Under the pieces are notes generated by a model, which had not been told where the DNA came from, searched no databases, and saw only the letters and a program-made list of their open reading frames with translations. Positions 27,254-36,583 of a stretch of DNA of 64,000 nucleotides are shown here, piece after piece. Position numbers and translations under genes: made by a program. Position 1 is the first letter of the stretch. Each line of letters opens with the position of its first letter. This DNA is from Brachybacterium sp. UMB0905 (GTDB lineage Bacteria > Actinomycetota > Actinomycetes > Actinomycetales > Dermabacteraceae), in the NCBI RefSeq assembly GCF_002871795.1, contig NZ_PNHL01000007.1, positions 50,830 through 114,829 of the forward strand, given 5' to 3'.

Positions 27254-28684
27254 GTGTTCAACAACCCCAGCGAGGTCGTGAAGTACATCGAGGAAGAGGG
27301 TGTCGAGTTCGTCGACATCCGATTCTGCGACCTGCCCGGCGTCATGCAGCACTTCAATGTGCCCGCTGCGACGTTCGACGAGGAGGCGATCAGCACCGGT
27401 CAGCTCTTCGACGGCTCCTCGATCCGTGGCTTCCAGGCCATCCACGAGTCCGATATGAAGCTGATCCCGGATCTTTCCACCGCATACGTGGACCCCTACC
27501 GGGCGCGCAAGACCCTCATCATCAACTTCTCGATCGTCGATCCCTTCACGGACGAGCCCTATTCGCGTGATCCCCGCACGGTGGCGCAGAAGGCTCAGGA
27601 ATACCTGAGCTCCACCGGGATCGCGGACACCGCGTTCTTCGCGGCGGAGGCGGAGTTCTACATCTTCGACGATGTGCGTTTCAAGAGCGGCATCAACTCC
27701 GGCTTCTACACGATCGACTCCGATGAGGCGGCGTGGAACACCGACCGTGATGAGTCCGAGTACGGCGGCAACCAGGGCTACAAGACGCGGGTCAAGGGCG
27801 GCTACTTCCCCGTCCCCCCGACCGATCAGATGGCGGATCTGCGCGATGAGATCTGCGCGGTGCTCAACCAGGTGGGGCTGGAGGTGGAGCGGGCGCACCA
27901 CGAGGTGGGCACTGCCGGCCAGCAAGAGATCAACTACCGTTTCAACACGCTGCTGAACGCCGCCGATGACGTCATGAAGTTCAAGTACATCGTGAAGAAC
28001 ACGGTGTGGGAGGCGGGTAAGACCGCGACGTTCATGCCCAAGCCTCTGTTCGGCGACAACGGCTCGGGGATGCACACCCACCAGTCGCTGTGGAAGGACG
28101 GCGAGCCGCTGTTCTACGACGAGCGCGGCTACGGCGGGCTCTCAGACATCGCGCGCTGGTACATCGGCGGCATCATCGAGCACTCCCCCGCACTGACCGC
28201 GTTCACCAACCCCACGGTGAACTCCTTCAAGCGGCTCGTGCCGGGCTTCGAGGCGCCGGTCAACATGGTGTACTCGGCCCGGAACCGCTCGGCTGCGATC
28301 CGCATTCCTGTCACGGGCTCCTCGCCGAAGGCCAAGCGCATCGAGTTCCGCACCCCGGACCCGTCGGCGAACCCCTACCTGTCCTTCGCGGCGCAGCTCA
28401 TGGCCGGGATCGACGGGATCCGCAACCGCATCGAGCCGCCGGAGCCGATCGACAAGGACCTGTATGAGCTGCCGCCGGAGGAGCATGCGGAGATCTGCCA
28501 GATCCCGTCCTCGCTCGAGGCGGCGCTGGATGCGCTCGAGGAGGATCATGACTTCCTCACCGAGGGCGATGTGTTCCCCGAGGACCTCATTGCGACGTGG
28601 ATCGAGCTGAAGCGCACCACGGAGATCGACCCGTTCCGCTTCCGCCCCCACCCGCACGAGTTCGAGCTCTACTACGACATCTGA
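27254..28684 (+). CDS. glnA: Glutamine synthetase type I
   Basis: GlnA makes glutamine from glutamate, ammonia and ATP as a dodecamer. The 476-residue protein has the beta-grasp N-terminus with [17 protein letters not shown] and the metal glutamates in [10 protein letters not shown]. The ATP site [16 protein letters not shown] and the glutamate site [13 protein letters not shown] are also present. The adenylylation tyrosine is in DLYELPPEE at about residue 404, so this is the GSI-beta form that GlnE can switch off. The GTG start has GGAGGAGCC upstream. It is followed by a strong terminator. The glnE and glnA2 genes are a few kb downstream. Confidence 0.97.
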   Translation: MFNNPSEVVKYIEEEGVEFVDIRFCDLPGVMQHFNVPAATFDEEAISTGQLFDGSSIRGFQAIHESDMKLIPDLSTAYVDPYRARKTLIINFSIVDPFTDEPYSRDPRTVAQKAQEYLSSTGIADTAFFAAEAEFYIFDDVRFKSGINSGFYTIDSDEAAWNTDRDESEYGGNQGYKTRVKGGYFPVPPTDQMADLRDEICAVLNQVGLEVERAHHEVGTAGQQEINYRFNTLLNAADDVMKFKYIVKNTVWEAGKTATFMPKPLFGDNGSGMHTHQSLWKDGEPLFYDERGYGGLSDIARWYIGGIIEHSPALTAFTNPTVNSFKRLVPGFEAPVNMVYSARNRSAAIRIPVTGSSPKAKRIEFRTPDPSANPYLSFAAQLMAGIDGIRNRIEPPEPIDKDLYELPPEEHAEICQIPSSLEAALDALEEDHDFLTEGDVFPEDLIATWIELKRTTEIDPFRFRPHPHEFELYYDI

Positions 28685-28766
28685 GATGTGTGCGCAGGTC
28701 AGGGGTGCTTCCTGGCCTGGCGGTCCGCGCGACGTCCGCATCCCCGGCACGCATCGACGCTCCGGT

Positions 28767-28800
28767 GAGCCCGCCCGCACCCGCTGGTGCGGGCGGGCTC
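28767..28800 (+). terminator. Terminator of glnA
   Basis: A perfect 15-bp stem (GAGCCCGCCCGCACC against GGTGCGGGCGGGCTC) encloses a CGCT loop. It lies 83 nt after the glnA stop and also before the end of the convergent small gene. Confidence 0.75.
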
Positions 28801-28833
28801 CCGTAATGTCGGACGGCACGTCGCCTGATCCGC

Positions 28834-29157
28834 TTAGGCGCTGACCACCGGGGCGCGGAATCGGTTGTCCTGCGCCTGCTCAGCAAAGCGCTCGGGCTGT
28901 GCTGTGCACGTGGGGCACCAGCGCCCCGCGCCGACCACGAGATACGGCGAGGCGGTGAAGCGGTGCGCGTCGGCGCACTCCCATTCCACCGGTGTGCGTG
29001 AGGTACCCGGCGCAACCTCGCTGAGCAGGCATCCGCCGCGGAACGCCGCGGCGGTCTCACACAGCGCGGTGTCCCAGGCGCCTTCAGGGACGGACTCGTC
29101 AAAGCCGTGGTCGAGCGGCGCACCGATCTCGCGGCTCGGCGCTGCGGCAGGGGTCAT
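28834..29157 (-). CDS. Hypothetical small protein with a possible zinc knuckle
   Basis: This 107-residue protein is not recognised. Its middle part reads VEWECADAHRFTASP, then RWCPTCTAQPERF, so a Cys...His and CPTC arrangement may bind zinc like a zinc-ribbon. Another cysteine pair lies further upstream (ALCETAAAFRGGCLLSE). The first 30 residues are polar and Pro/Ala-rich. The ATG has GGAG upstream. It is downstream of the MFS gene on the same strand, 36 nt after that gene's stop, and convergent with glnA. A binding or regulatory role is guesswork. Confidence 0.55.
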   Translation of the reverse strand: MTPAAAPSREIGAPLDHGFDESVPEGAWDTALCETAAAFRGGCLLSEVAPGTSRTPVEWECADAHRFTASPYLVVGAGRWCPTCTAQPERFAEQAQDNRFRAPVVSA

Positions 29158-29193
29158 GCCATCTCCTCACGTGGTCACGGACACGTCGGGCCC

Positions 29194-30588
29194 TCAGCTT
29201 GCGGAGACCTCCGGCAGGCGGGCGCTGAGCACGACACCCAGCAGGCCCATCACGGCCAGCATGACGAGGGCGGCGGCGACATGCACGGCAGCCAGCGCCG
29301 ACGTAATCACCCCCACGAGCAGCAGCACGATGCCCATGGCGGAGTTGGAGACCGCGACATAGCGGGTGCGCTGATCCCCGTCGGCCATGTCCACCACGTA
29401 CGTTTTGCGGCCCACCCGCACGCCGGTGTGCAGCATGGTGAGCAGGAAATAGGCGAGGACGAACAGCAGCGGGGGCAGGTCTCCCGCGCTGCCGCCCCCG
29501 CTGAGCTGCACGATGGCGACCAGGGCGAGGATCACGACGGAGGCGGCACCGGCGCCGAGGCTCATCACGCGCCGGCTCGAGCGGTCGGCGAGGGGCCCGA
29601 AGATGTGGCCGCCCAGCAGCTCGGCCACCCCCGAGGCGAGGATAAAACCACCGAGTCCCTGCAGGGCCTCGACGCCGTTCGCGACCGAGAGCGCCACTAT
29701 GAACGGCGGGCTGAGGGATGAGACCAGCAGCAGACTGCGCACGGTGACGAAGTGCCGGAAGGGCCGGTCCTCGCGCAGCAGCGACACAGCATCGGTGAAC
29801 CAGCCGCCCGTCGGCTCTTGCGCCTCCTCGGTGTGCTTCGGTTCTTTGGGCTCTTGTGCTGTGCTCTGCTGTGCTGTGCTCTGCTCTGTTGTGCTTTGCG
29901 CGGCCGGGTCCTCGTCCGGTTCCCGGATTCCGGCGTAGATCACCGCGACCCCCACCCAGAGTGCCGCGGCCACCGTCAGCAGGATGACCAGTTGCGTCGT
30001 GGGTGTGCCGGAGCCGCCGAGCAGGCGGATCCCCAGCCCCAGGGTGATCGCGACGAGGCCCGCGATGGTGGTGCCCCACCCGGTGATCTGACCGCGCTGC
30101 CCCTTCGGGAGGGTACGGCCCTGGACATCCTTCGAGGCGATCGAGGTGAGGCAGCGGCCCAGCGAGAACACCGCGAGCGCCGTGATGATGAGCGCGCCCG
30201 CGAGCAGACCCCGCGTGAATGCGGCGGTCAGTGCCATGGCGGCCACGGCGAGAGCTTGGATGATCGCCCCGGTGACGTGGACCCAGCGGCGCTGCCGCAC
30301 GCGCAGCACCCACGGGGTGATCATCGCCTGCGGAAGCATGGACAGCGATTCCCGCACCGGCACCAGCACACCGGTCAGCGCCGATGGAACACCGAGCACC
30401 CCGAACAGCCACGGCAGCACTGTGGAGGCGCTGGCCATCTGGTCGCCCGAGGATTGCAGGGCACCGGCGCCCAGCTGCCGCAGCCCGTTGGAGGCAACGT
30501 GCTCGCGCACCCCGGCAGGCAGATCCTCCCGGGCGGAGGTGTTGTCCCGGATGAGCGCGCTGTAGATCCGCTCTGCTGGGGCGGTCAC
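29194..30588 (-). CDS. MFS family transporter
   Basis: A 464-residue integral-membrane permease of the major facilitator type, with about ten to twelve hydrophobic segments. The substrate is not evident. N-terminal residues ~1-50 are cytosolic (TAPAERIYSALIRDNTS), then come ASTVLPWLFGVLGVPS and the helix pairs. A long cytosolic loop near the middle carries a tandem pentapeptide repeat of QSTxx type, encoded by a 15-nt DNA repeat at 29856-29900. The GTG start overlaps the stop of the upstream small membrane gene (GTGA). Relatives are annotated MFS transporters of unknown specificity. Confidence 0.8.
   Translation of the reverse strand: MTAPAERIYSALIRDNTSAREDLPAGVREHVASNGLRQLGAGALQSSGDQMASASTVLPWLFGVLGVPSALTGVLVPVRESLSMLPQAMITPWVLRVRQRRWVHVTGAIIQALAVAAMALTAAFTRGLLAGALIITALAVFSLGRCLTSIASKDVQGRTLPKGQRGQITGWGTTIAGLVAITLGLGIRLLGGSGTPTTQLVILLTVAAALWVGVAVIYAGIREPDEDPAAQSTTEQSTAQQSTAQEPKEPKHTEEAQEPTGGWFTDAVSLLREDRPFRHFVTVRSLLLVSSLSPPFIVALSVANGVEALQGLGGFILASGVAELLGGHIFGPLADRSSRRVMSLGAGAASVVILALVAIVQLSGGGSAGDLPPLLFVLAYFLLTMLHTGVRVGRKTYVVDMADGDQRTRYVAVSNSAMGIVLLLVGVITSALAAVHVAAALVMLAVMGLLGVVLSARLPEVSAS
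29856..29900. repeat. 15-nt tandem repeat inside the MFS gene
   Basis: Two identical 15-nt units (GTGCTGTGCTCTGCT) and a diverged third copy follow each other. In the gene frame they code for a pentapeptide repeat in the central loop, so gain or loss of a unit would keep the frame. Confidence 0.7.
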
Positions 30589-30848
30589 TTCCCGCCGGCC
30601 TGCAGGGAGCGCACCACCCCGATGATGGCAGCGATCAGGAGCACCGCACCGCCAGCGCTGGCGCCGTAACGCACCGCGGTGGGCCCGTCGACGCCGAGAG
30701 CGAACTGCGCGAGGATCCACACAGCGAGGCCGAGGAACACGGCGATCAGCGTCGCCGTGCCGATGAGTGAGGCGATCGAGGTGGACGAGGTCTTCGTGGC
30801 GGGAGTGGTGGTGCGGTCGTCGGGTGAGGAGGACGGGGTGTGTGCCAT
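30585..30848 (-). CDS. Small membrane protein, two predicted segments
   Basis: This 87-residue protein starts MAHTPSSSPDDRTTTPATK with a Ser/Thr-rich, probably cytosolic, tail. Two hydrophobic segments follow (~28-50, SLIGTATLIAVFLGLAVWILA, and ~60-80, AGGAVLLIAAIIGVV). The ATG has GGAG in CTCCGGAGC upstream. The stop overlaps the GTG start of the MFS gene by four bases, so the two are translationally coupled, and the small protein may be a partner of the permease. No family was recognised. Confidence 0.7.
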   Translation of the reverse strand: MAHTPSSSPDDRTTTPATKTSSTSIASLIGTATLIAVFLGLAVWILAQFALGVDGPTAVRYGASAGGAVLLIAAIIGVVRSLQAGGK

Positions 30849-30954
30849 GGAAAGCTCCGGAGAGTGCGGTGGCAGAAACACTGTCACTGTAGAGGAGCGG
30901 GCCCGCTGGCGCACCCGAATGCGCGGTCTAGGGGCGGGTGCGGGCGCGGGATCC

Positions 30955-31872
30955 TCAGCGCAGTGCGTCGACCCCACCCTTGCTGCGCAGCAGCGACAGC
31001 AGCAGATCCTTCGGGCTGGCTGCCGGGTCCAGGGCGCACTGATCAGGGTCGAAGGTCCAGGTGGCCCGCAAGGCGCGGAACACCTCGAACTCCTCATCGC
31101 CGGTGCGCAGCGGAACCGCCTGGTAGCCCCCGACCTCGGGCAGATGGATGATGAACGCCCCGGTCAGCTCAGGCATCTCCCGAGTGGTGCCGTCATCATC
31201 CAGCAGCTGTTCGGCGCGGCACACCGCGACGCCCTGCAGGGCGTAGTCACCGCGAACCTTCTTGGAGGTCTTGATGTCGGCGCTCAGCAGCGTGTTGCCG
31301 ATCCGCACGATCGCATCGGTGGTTCCGGCATAGCCGACGGTGTGGTTGACGACCGTCTGTTCGACCTCAACGAACTCCGGCTGGTACTCCTCAAGAAAAC
31401 GGCCGTAGCCGTCCAGCCGCACGCGGGCGCGGTCCACCAGCGCGGCCGGGTCCTTCTCCGCGGCGAAGGCACCCTGGGCAGAGCGCATCTCGGAGGCGAT
31501 CTGGCCGATATCGGCGTCGCTCGGGCGGGTGCCGCTGCGGCCCCATTCCTCACAGGCGGCGTGGACCAGGGTGCCGAAGTCCGCGGCGGCGCGCGTGTAG
31601 TCCTCCGCAGCGGCGGCTATGCGCTTCTGGCTGCCCCAGCGGTCGCGCGTGACGCGGGAGATCTCCTGGGCGGCGCGATCGGGATTGCGGTCCAGCCACT
31701 GGTACATCTCGAGCGCCCGTTTCGAGGCCATCGTGGCGTACCATCCCTGCAGGAAATCCTTGGCGCGCATGCCCGCGACGGTGGTGATCGAGGGGTACAT
31801 CAGGGGGCCGTCGGGCTCGAGGCGGTACATCCGACCGCGCGGGGTATCGGCGCTCAGCGAAGGGGTGGTCAT
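30955..31872 (-). CDS. PD-(D/E)XK nuclease family protein (RecB/Cas4-like fold)
   Basis: This 305-residue protein has features of the PD-(D/E)XK nuclease superfamily: FGTLVHAACEEWG (a conserved His-containing helix near residue 98), the acidic residue in GTTDAIVRI near 183, and the SADIKTSKKVR motif near 195 that gives D-I-K. A conserved Gln helix DYALQGVAVCRAEQ follows. A helical N-terminal domain (residues 1-80, with PSITTVAGMRAKDFLQGWYA) precedes it. The start ATG has GAGG upstream. Such proteins are exonuclease-like and common in actinobacteria; the cellular role is unknown. It sits between the MFS unit and glnE, and the reason for that position is unclear. Confidence 0.72.
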   Translation of the reverse strand: MTTPSLSADTPRGRMYRLEPDGPLMYPSITTVAGMRAKDFLQGWYATMASKRALEMYQWLDRNPDRAAQEISRVTRDRWGSQKRIAAAAEDYTRAAADFGTLVHAACEEWGRSGTRPSDADIGQIASEMRSAQGAFAAEKDPAALVDRARVRLDGYGRFLEEYQPEFVEVEQTVVNHTVGYAGTTDAIVRIGNTLLSADIKTSKKVRGDYALQGVAVCRAEQLLDDDGTTREMPELTGAFIIHLPEVGGYQAVPLRTGDEEFEVFRALRATWTFDPDQCALDPAASPKDLLLSLLRSKGGVDALR

Positions 31873-31945
31873 GGATCCTCGAGGTAAGACGGAGGGCGCG
31901 AGGTGATCGCGCCACGGACAGCATCCCTACGGTACGCCGTCACGT

Positions 31946-34900
31946 TCACGGGTCGCCAAAGATGATCTCCTCGGCGACCGCCCGGGAACGCCGGGTCAGG
32001 CGCAGGTACTGCTCCTCCAGTTCGCTCGCCGAGGCGTCATCGCCGCCCACGATCCTGGCCAGCGCCCGCAGATCGATGCGGTCGGTGGGCAGCACATCGC
32101 CCTCCCGGCCCTTGCTGAGGAACAGACCGCGGCGCAGCTGCCAGGCCAGCAGCCACGCCTGCGTGAGCTCCTCCGTAGCGCGGGGGCTCAGCAGCTCCGC
32201 ATCCCGCGCGGCGCTGAGCTGGTCCAGGGTCCGCGTCGTGCGCAGTCCCTTGACCGCGTGCCCGTGCTCGAGAGCGAGCAGCTGGGCGCACCATTCCACA
32301 TCGGTCATGCCGCCGCGGCCGAGCTTCAGATGCCGCGTGGGGTCCGCGTTGCGGGGCAGCCGCTCGGACTCCACGCGCGCTTTCATCCGCGTGATCTCCC
32401 GGCGCGCCGCGTCGGTGAGGCCCTCGGCCGGGTAGCGGTGCTGATCCATCAGCGCCTCAAGCTCACCGGCCACGGATTCGCTCGCGATGATCACACGGGA
32501 GCGCAGCAGAGCCTGCTTCTCCCAGGTCGCGGCGTCCCGCTCGTAGTAGTCGCGCCAGGATTCGACGGTGCGCGCGAGCGGGCCGATCTTCCCCTCGGGA
32601 CGCAGATCGGCGCTGACGCGCATATCGGAGCGGGCGGCTGGCGCGTTGAGGATCCGCTGGGTCTGAGTGGCGACCTCGATCGCGATCGGCACGGCCTGCT
32701 CCCCTGCTCCGCGGTCGGCCACAAGGAACTGCACATCCGCATCGGAGGAGTACCCCATCTCCGCGGCGCCGAAGCTGCCCTGCGCGATGACGATCATCTC
32801 CACCCCGAGCGCCCGCGCCGGATCCGAGCGCCGCTCGCGCAGGCGCAGCGCGGTCTGCTCATCGATCTCTTCTGCGCCGTCGAGGGTCTGGGCGTCATCG
32901 GCCACGGCATCGCGCTCGAGCGCCACCACGTGCAGGGCCACGAGGATCCCGGCCTCGAGCACCGCCTCGGCGAGGTCGGTGAGGGCCGTGGCGATCTCCC
33001 GCGGGGTGACCACACCGGTCAGGTGCGCCAGGGCGATGCGCAGCAGTTCGCGGGAGCGGGTGCGGCGCAGCACATCCTGGGCAGTGTCCACGTCGCTGAC
33101 CCGTCGGATCACCGCGAGGAACTCTCGCCCCAGCACCTCGCGGGTGAGGGGGCGCAGCTGCTCGTCCCGGGCCAGCCAACGCACCCCTTCGGGGATCTGG
33201 TCGAGCTGTTCGCCGACGTAGCGGCCGGAGGCCAGCACATGCGTCAGCCGTTTGGCGGCCAGCCCGGAGTCACGCAGCAGCCCCAGGTACCAGTGGGCAG
33301 AGCCGATGGTGTCCGAGAGGCGCCGGAAGGCCAGCAGCCCAAGGTCCGGGTCGATCCCGTCGGCGAACCACTCGAGCATCGCGGGCAGCAGCTGCCGCTG
33401 GATCTTCGCGCGGCGCGAGATCCCGTCGGTCAGCGCCGTGAGGTGGCTCATGGCGCGCTTGGGGTCGCGATATCCGATGGCGGCCAGACGCGCCTGCGCC
33501 TCCTCCGAGCTGAGCCTGATCTGCGCCTCGGACAGCTGAGATGCGGTCAGCAGCAGCGGCCGATAGAAGATCTCCTCGTGCAGCTGCCGCACGCGGCGGC
33601 GCGTGCGCTGATAGCGGGTGTGGAAGTCGTCGGTGCCCATCCCTAAAGAGCGGGAGAGGCGCCGCAGATCGGAAGCGGCGGTGGGCATCACCTGGGTGCG
33701 ACGCATGCGGTGCAGCTGCAGCCGATGCTCCACGCAGCGCAGGAAGCGGTAGGCCTCGTCCATCTCCGTGACCTGGCCGCGGGAGATGAAGCCCTCCTCC
33801 CCCAGGCGGGCGAGGGCTTCGAGGGTGGAGCGGGCGCGCAGACCCTCGTGGGCGCGGCCGTGCACCATCTGCAGCAGCTGCACGGTGAACTCCACGTCAC
33901 GCAGGCCGCCGGGCCCCAGTTTCAGGTTCCGCTCCACTTCGCCGCGCGGGATGTGCGCGATGACGCGGCGGCGCATCGCCCGGGTGTCCTCGACGAAACC
34001 CTCCCGGGCGGAGGCCTTCCACACCAGGGGCTGGGTGAGCTCCTCGAACTGCTGGCCGAGCTCGCGGTCACCGGCGGCGCTGCGGGCCTTCAATAGAGCC
34101 TGGAACTCCCAGGTCTTCGCCCACTTCTGGTAGTAGAGGCGGTAGGAATCCAGGGTCCGGACGAGGGAGCCGTCCTTACCTTCGGGGCGGAGGTTCGCAT
34201 CCACCTGCCACAGCGAGCCCTCGGCGGTGCGCTCGGAGCAGATCCGCGCAAGCTCCCGGGCGAGAGCGGCGCCGATGGTCACGACCTCCTCCTCGACCTC
34301 TGCCACGGGCCGCTCATCATCGGCCTCGGCGGGGGCGACCACGTGCATGACGTCCACGTCGGAGAGGTAGTTCAGCTCCCGCGCCCCGGTCTTGCCGAGG
34401 GCGATGACGCTCCAGCGCACCTGCTGGTGGCCGTCCACGGCAGCGCGGGCGATCGCCCCGGCGGCTTCGAGCGCGGCATCGGCGAGGTCGCTGATCGCTG
34501 CGGAGACCGCGGGCTGCAGCGCGGTGGGGTCCGGTGCCTGCACATCGGCGGCGGCGATCTGCACCAGGCGTTCGTGGTAGGCGATGCGCAAGGCATCGCG
34601 CGCCTCACGTCCCGCGTCGGAGGCCACGGGAACCGGGGCCTGCGGGTCCGCGCCGACGGCTTCGAGCAGCGCCGAGCGGACCTGCGCTGCGCTCATGCGC
34701 AGCTGGTCATCGCCCTCGCGCAGTACCTCGAGCCGCTCGGGGTGACGGGCCAGGAAGTCTCCGAGCGCCACCGACGTGCCCAGCAGCCGCACCAGGCGCT
34801 CCCCCGGCGTGCCGGCCGTTCCGACGCTGCGGAGGAACTCGGTGACCAATCGGGTGGCCCCGTGCTCCTCGGCGGCTTCCGCGATGCGCAGCAGGCCCAG

Positions 34901-35059
34901 GACCGCGTCATCCCCATCGGCGGTGGCGCCGATCATGGCGGCCGCTCCCTCCCCGAGGGCCGCAAGCTCCGGTTCGGTGAGGAAGCGCTGCACGCGGTCG
35001 GTGCGGGAGAAGCCGAGTCGCGCCAGCGCCCCGGTGCTGGTAGGAGGTTCGCTCATCAT
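31946..35059 (-). CDS. glnE: Bifunctional glutamine synthetase adenylyltransferase/adenylyl-removing enzyme
   Basis: GlnE adds AMP to GlnA under nitrogen sufficiency and removes it under limitation. The 1037-residue protein carries two nucleotidyltransferase domains. The first contains LGKTGARELNYLSDVDVMHVV (residues ~225-245) and the second QGSFGAAEMGYSSDADVQF (~735-755); each shows the GxxE...SDxD metal-site motif. A central PII/interaction region separates them. The ATG at 35059 is followed directly by another ATG, so the start is uncertain by one codon. It follows glnA2 on the same strand with a 60-nt gap, as in other actinobacteria. Confidence 0.95.
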   Translation of the reverse strand: MMSEPPTSTGALARLGFSRTDRVQRFLTEPELAALGEGAAAMIGATADGDDAVLGLLRIAEAAEEHGATRLVTEFLRSVGTAGTPGERLVRLLGTSVALGDFLARHPERLEVLREGDDQLRMSAAQVRSALLEAVGADPQAPVPVASDAGREARDALRIAYHERLVQIAAADVQAPDPTALQPAVSAAISDLADAALEAAGAIARAAVDGHQQVRWSVIALGKTGARELNYLSDVDVMHVVAPAEADDERPVAEVEEEVVTIGAALARELARICSERTAEGSLWQVDANLRPEGKDGSLVRTLDSYRLYYQKWAKTWEFQALLKARSAAGDRELGQQFEELTQPLVWKASAREGFVEDTRAMRRRVIAHIPRGEVERNLKLGPGGLRDVEFTVQLLQMVHGRAHEGLRARSTLEALARLGEEGFISRGQVTEMDEAYRFLRCVEHRLQLHRMRRTQVMPTAASDLRRLSRSLGMGTDDFHTRYQRTRRRVRQLHEEIFYRPLLLTASQLSEAQIRLSSEEAQARLAAIGYRDPKRAMSHLTALTDGISRRAKIQRQLLPAMLEWFADGIDPDLGLLAFRRLSDTIGSAHWYLGLLRDSGLAAKRLTHVLASGRYVGEQLDQIPEGVRWLARDEQLRPLTREVLGREFLAVIRRVSDVDTAQDVLRRTRSRELLRIALAHLTGVVTPREIATALTDLAEAVLEAGILVALHVVALERDAVADDAQTLDGAEEIDEQTALRLRERRSDPARALGVEMIVIAQGSFGAAEMGYSSDADVQFLVADRGAGEQAVPIAIEVATQTQRILNAPAARSDMRVSADLRPEGKIGPLARTVESWRDYYERDAATWEKQALLRSRVIIASESVAGELEALMDQHRYPAEGLTDAARREITRMKARVESERLPRNADPTRHLKLGRGGMTDVEWCAQLLALEHGHAVKGLRTTRTLDQLSAARDAELLSPRATEELTQAWLLAWQLRRGLFLSKGREGDVLPTDRIDLRALARIVGGDDASASELEEQYLRLTRRSRAVAEEIIFGDP

Positions 35060-35119
35060 GCGTGCGCTCTCATGGTCACTGCGGTCTCACTGTCGCTGCG
35101 GTCTCCCTGTGCATACGGC

Positions 35120-36457
35120 TCAGACGCGACTGAAGCTCGAAGCGAGCTCGTAGCCGGTGACCTGCTCGCGGTAGCTCTGCCATTCCTGTTTCTTATCGCG
35201 CAGGAAGTACTCGAAGACCTGCTCGCCGAGCGTCGCGGCCATCAGCTCGGAATCCTCATAGGCCTCGAGCGCGCGGAACAGGTCGGTGGGCAGCGGTTCG
35301 ATGCCCATCGCCCGTCGTTCCCGTTCGGTCAGCTCCCACACCGCGTCCTCCGCCCCTTCGGGCAGCTCGTACTGGCCTTCGATGCCGGCAAGCCCGGCGG
35401 CCAGCAGCACGGCGAAGGCAAGGTACGGGTTCGCCCCGGAGTCCAGGCCCCGGAACTCCACCCGGGAGCTCGTGCCCTTGGTGGGCTTGTGGAACGGGAC
35501 CCGCACCAGAGCCGAGCGGTTGTTGTGGCCCCAGCAGATGTAGCTCGGCGCCTCCTGTGCGCCCCACAGCCGCTTGTAGGAGTTCACCCACTGATTGGTC
35601 ACCGCGCAGTATTCGGGGGCGTGGCGCAGCAGCCCGGCGATGAACTGGCGGCCCATCTTCGAGAGCCCGTATTCGGCGCCCGGCTCGTGGAAGGCGTTGC
35701 GTCCACCCTGGAACAGCGACAGGTGGGTGTGCATGCCCGAGCCCGGGTGTTCGATCATCGGTTTGGGCATGAAGCTGGCGACCTGCCCCATCGACAGCGC
35801 CACCTCTTTGACCACGGTGCGCAGCGTGAGGATGTTGTCCGCGGTGGTCAGCGCATCGGCGTAGCGCAGATCGATCTCGTTCTGCCCGGGCCCGTTCTCG
35901 TGGTGGGAGAACTCCACCTGGATGTTCATCGCCTCCAGATGCTGGATGGCGGTGCGGCGGAAGTCCTGGCCCTGTCCACGATGGACATGGTCGAAGTAGC
36001 CGGCCTGGTCCGCGGGGCGCAGTGGCTGCCCCGGCACCCAGGGCTCCTGGAACAGGTAGAACTCCACCTCGGGATGGGTGTAGAACTCCAGGCCCTTCTC
36101 CTCGGCGCGGGCCAGGGTGTCACGCAGCACGCGCCGAGGATCGGAGGCGGCCGGTTCCCCGTCGGGCGTGAGCACATCGCACATCATCCGGGCGGTCGCA
36201 TTGGTCTCCCCGCGCCAGGCGAGGATCTCGAAGGTGCCGGGGTCCGGCCGCAGGATCATGTCGGACTCGTAGGCGCGGGTGAGCCCTTCGATCGCGGAGC
36301 CGTCGATCCCGATGCCCTCGGTGAAGGCGGTCTCCAGGTCCGACGGGGAGATCGCGATGGACTTCAGCGTCCCCGAGATGTCGCAGAACCACAGGCGGAT
36401 GAATCGCACGTCGCGGTCGGCGACCGTGCGGATGACGTCGTCATGCTGGTGGGCCAT
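35120..36457 (-). CDS. glnA2: Glutamine synthetase GlnA2-type (glutamine synthetase family)
   Basis: This 445-residue paralogue is the second GS-like gene of actinobacteria, found next to glnE. It has the shared core: IGIDGSAIEGLTRAYESDM, HPEVEFYLFQ, QNEIDLRYADALTTADN, PKPMIEHPGSGMHTH, and NPYLAFA near 345. No tyrosine in the GSI-beta adenylylation motif is seen; the matching region reads AVWELTERERRAMG, so GlnE should not modify it. The start was placed at MAHQHDDVIRTVADRDVRFI, which matches the GlnA2 N-terminus; a GTG nine codons upstream is less likely. Some GlnA2 enzymes use glutamate and ammonia poorly, so its real substrate is open. Confidence 0.93.
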   Translation of the reverse strand: MAHQHDDVIRTVADRDVRFIRLWFCDISGTLKSIAISPSDLETAFTEGIGIDGSAIEGLTRAYESDMILRPDPGTFEILAWRGETNATARMMCDVLTPDGEPAASDPRRVLRDTLARAEEKGLEFYTHPEVEFYLFQEPWVPGQPLRPADQAGYFDHVHRGQGQDFRRTAIQHLEAMNIQVEFSHHENGPGQNEIDLRYADALTTADNILTLRTVVKEVALSMGQVASFMPKPMIEHPGSGMHTHLSLFQGGRNAFHEPGAEYGLSKMGRQFIAGLLRHAPEYCAVTNQWVNSYKRLWGAQEAPSYICWGHNNRSALVRVPFHKPTKGTSSRVEFRGLDSGANPYLAFAVLLAAGLAGIEGQYELPEGAEDAVWELTERERRAMGIEPLPTDLFRALEAYEDSELMAATLGEQVFEYFLRDKKQEWQSYREQVTGYELASSFSRV

Positions 36458-36505
36458 GTCACCAGTGTGCCCCAGGTCCGGCACGGATCAGGGGGCCGAT
36501 GGATG

Positions 36506-36546
36506 GAGCACGGCCCCGCTCCCGAGGTGGGAGCGGGGCCGTGCTC
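36506..36546 (-). terminator. Strong hairpin terminator after the lipoprotein gene
   Basis: A perfect 18-bp stem (5' arm 36506-36523, 3' arm 36529-36546) with a 5-nt loop lies 38 nt after the stop of the lipoprotein gene and upstream of glnA2. Confidence 0.8.
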
Positions 36547-36583
36547 GTTCACCGGCGCGTGGCCGCTGCGGGCTCGGTGCGGC

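Noticed and set aside
28834..31872. A defence or mobile island between glnA and glnE
   Set aside because: There are no transposase, integrase, phage or toxin motifs; only the nuclease-like gene is suggestive.
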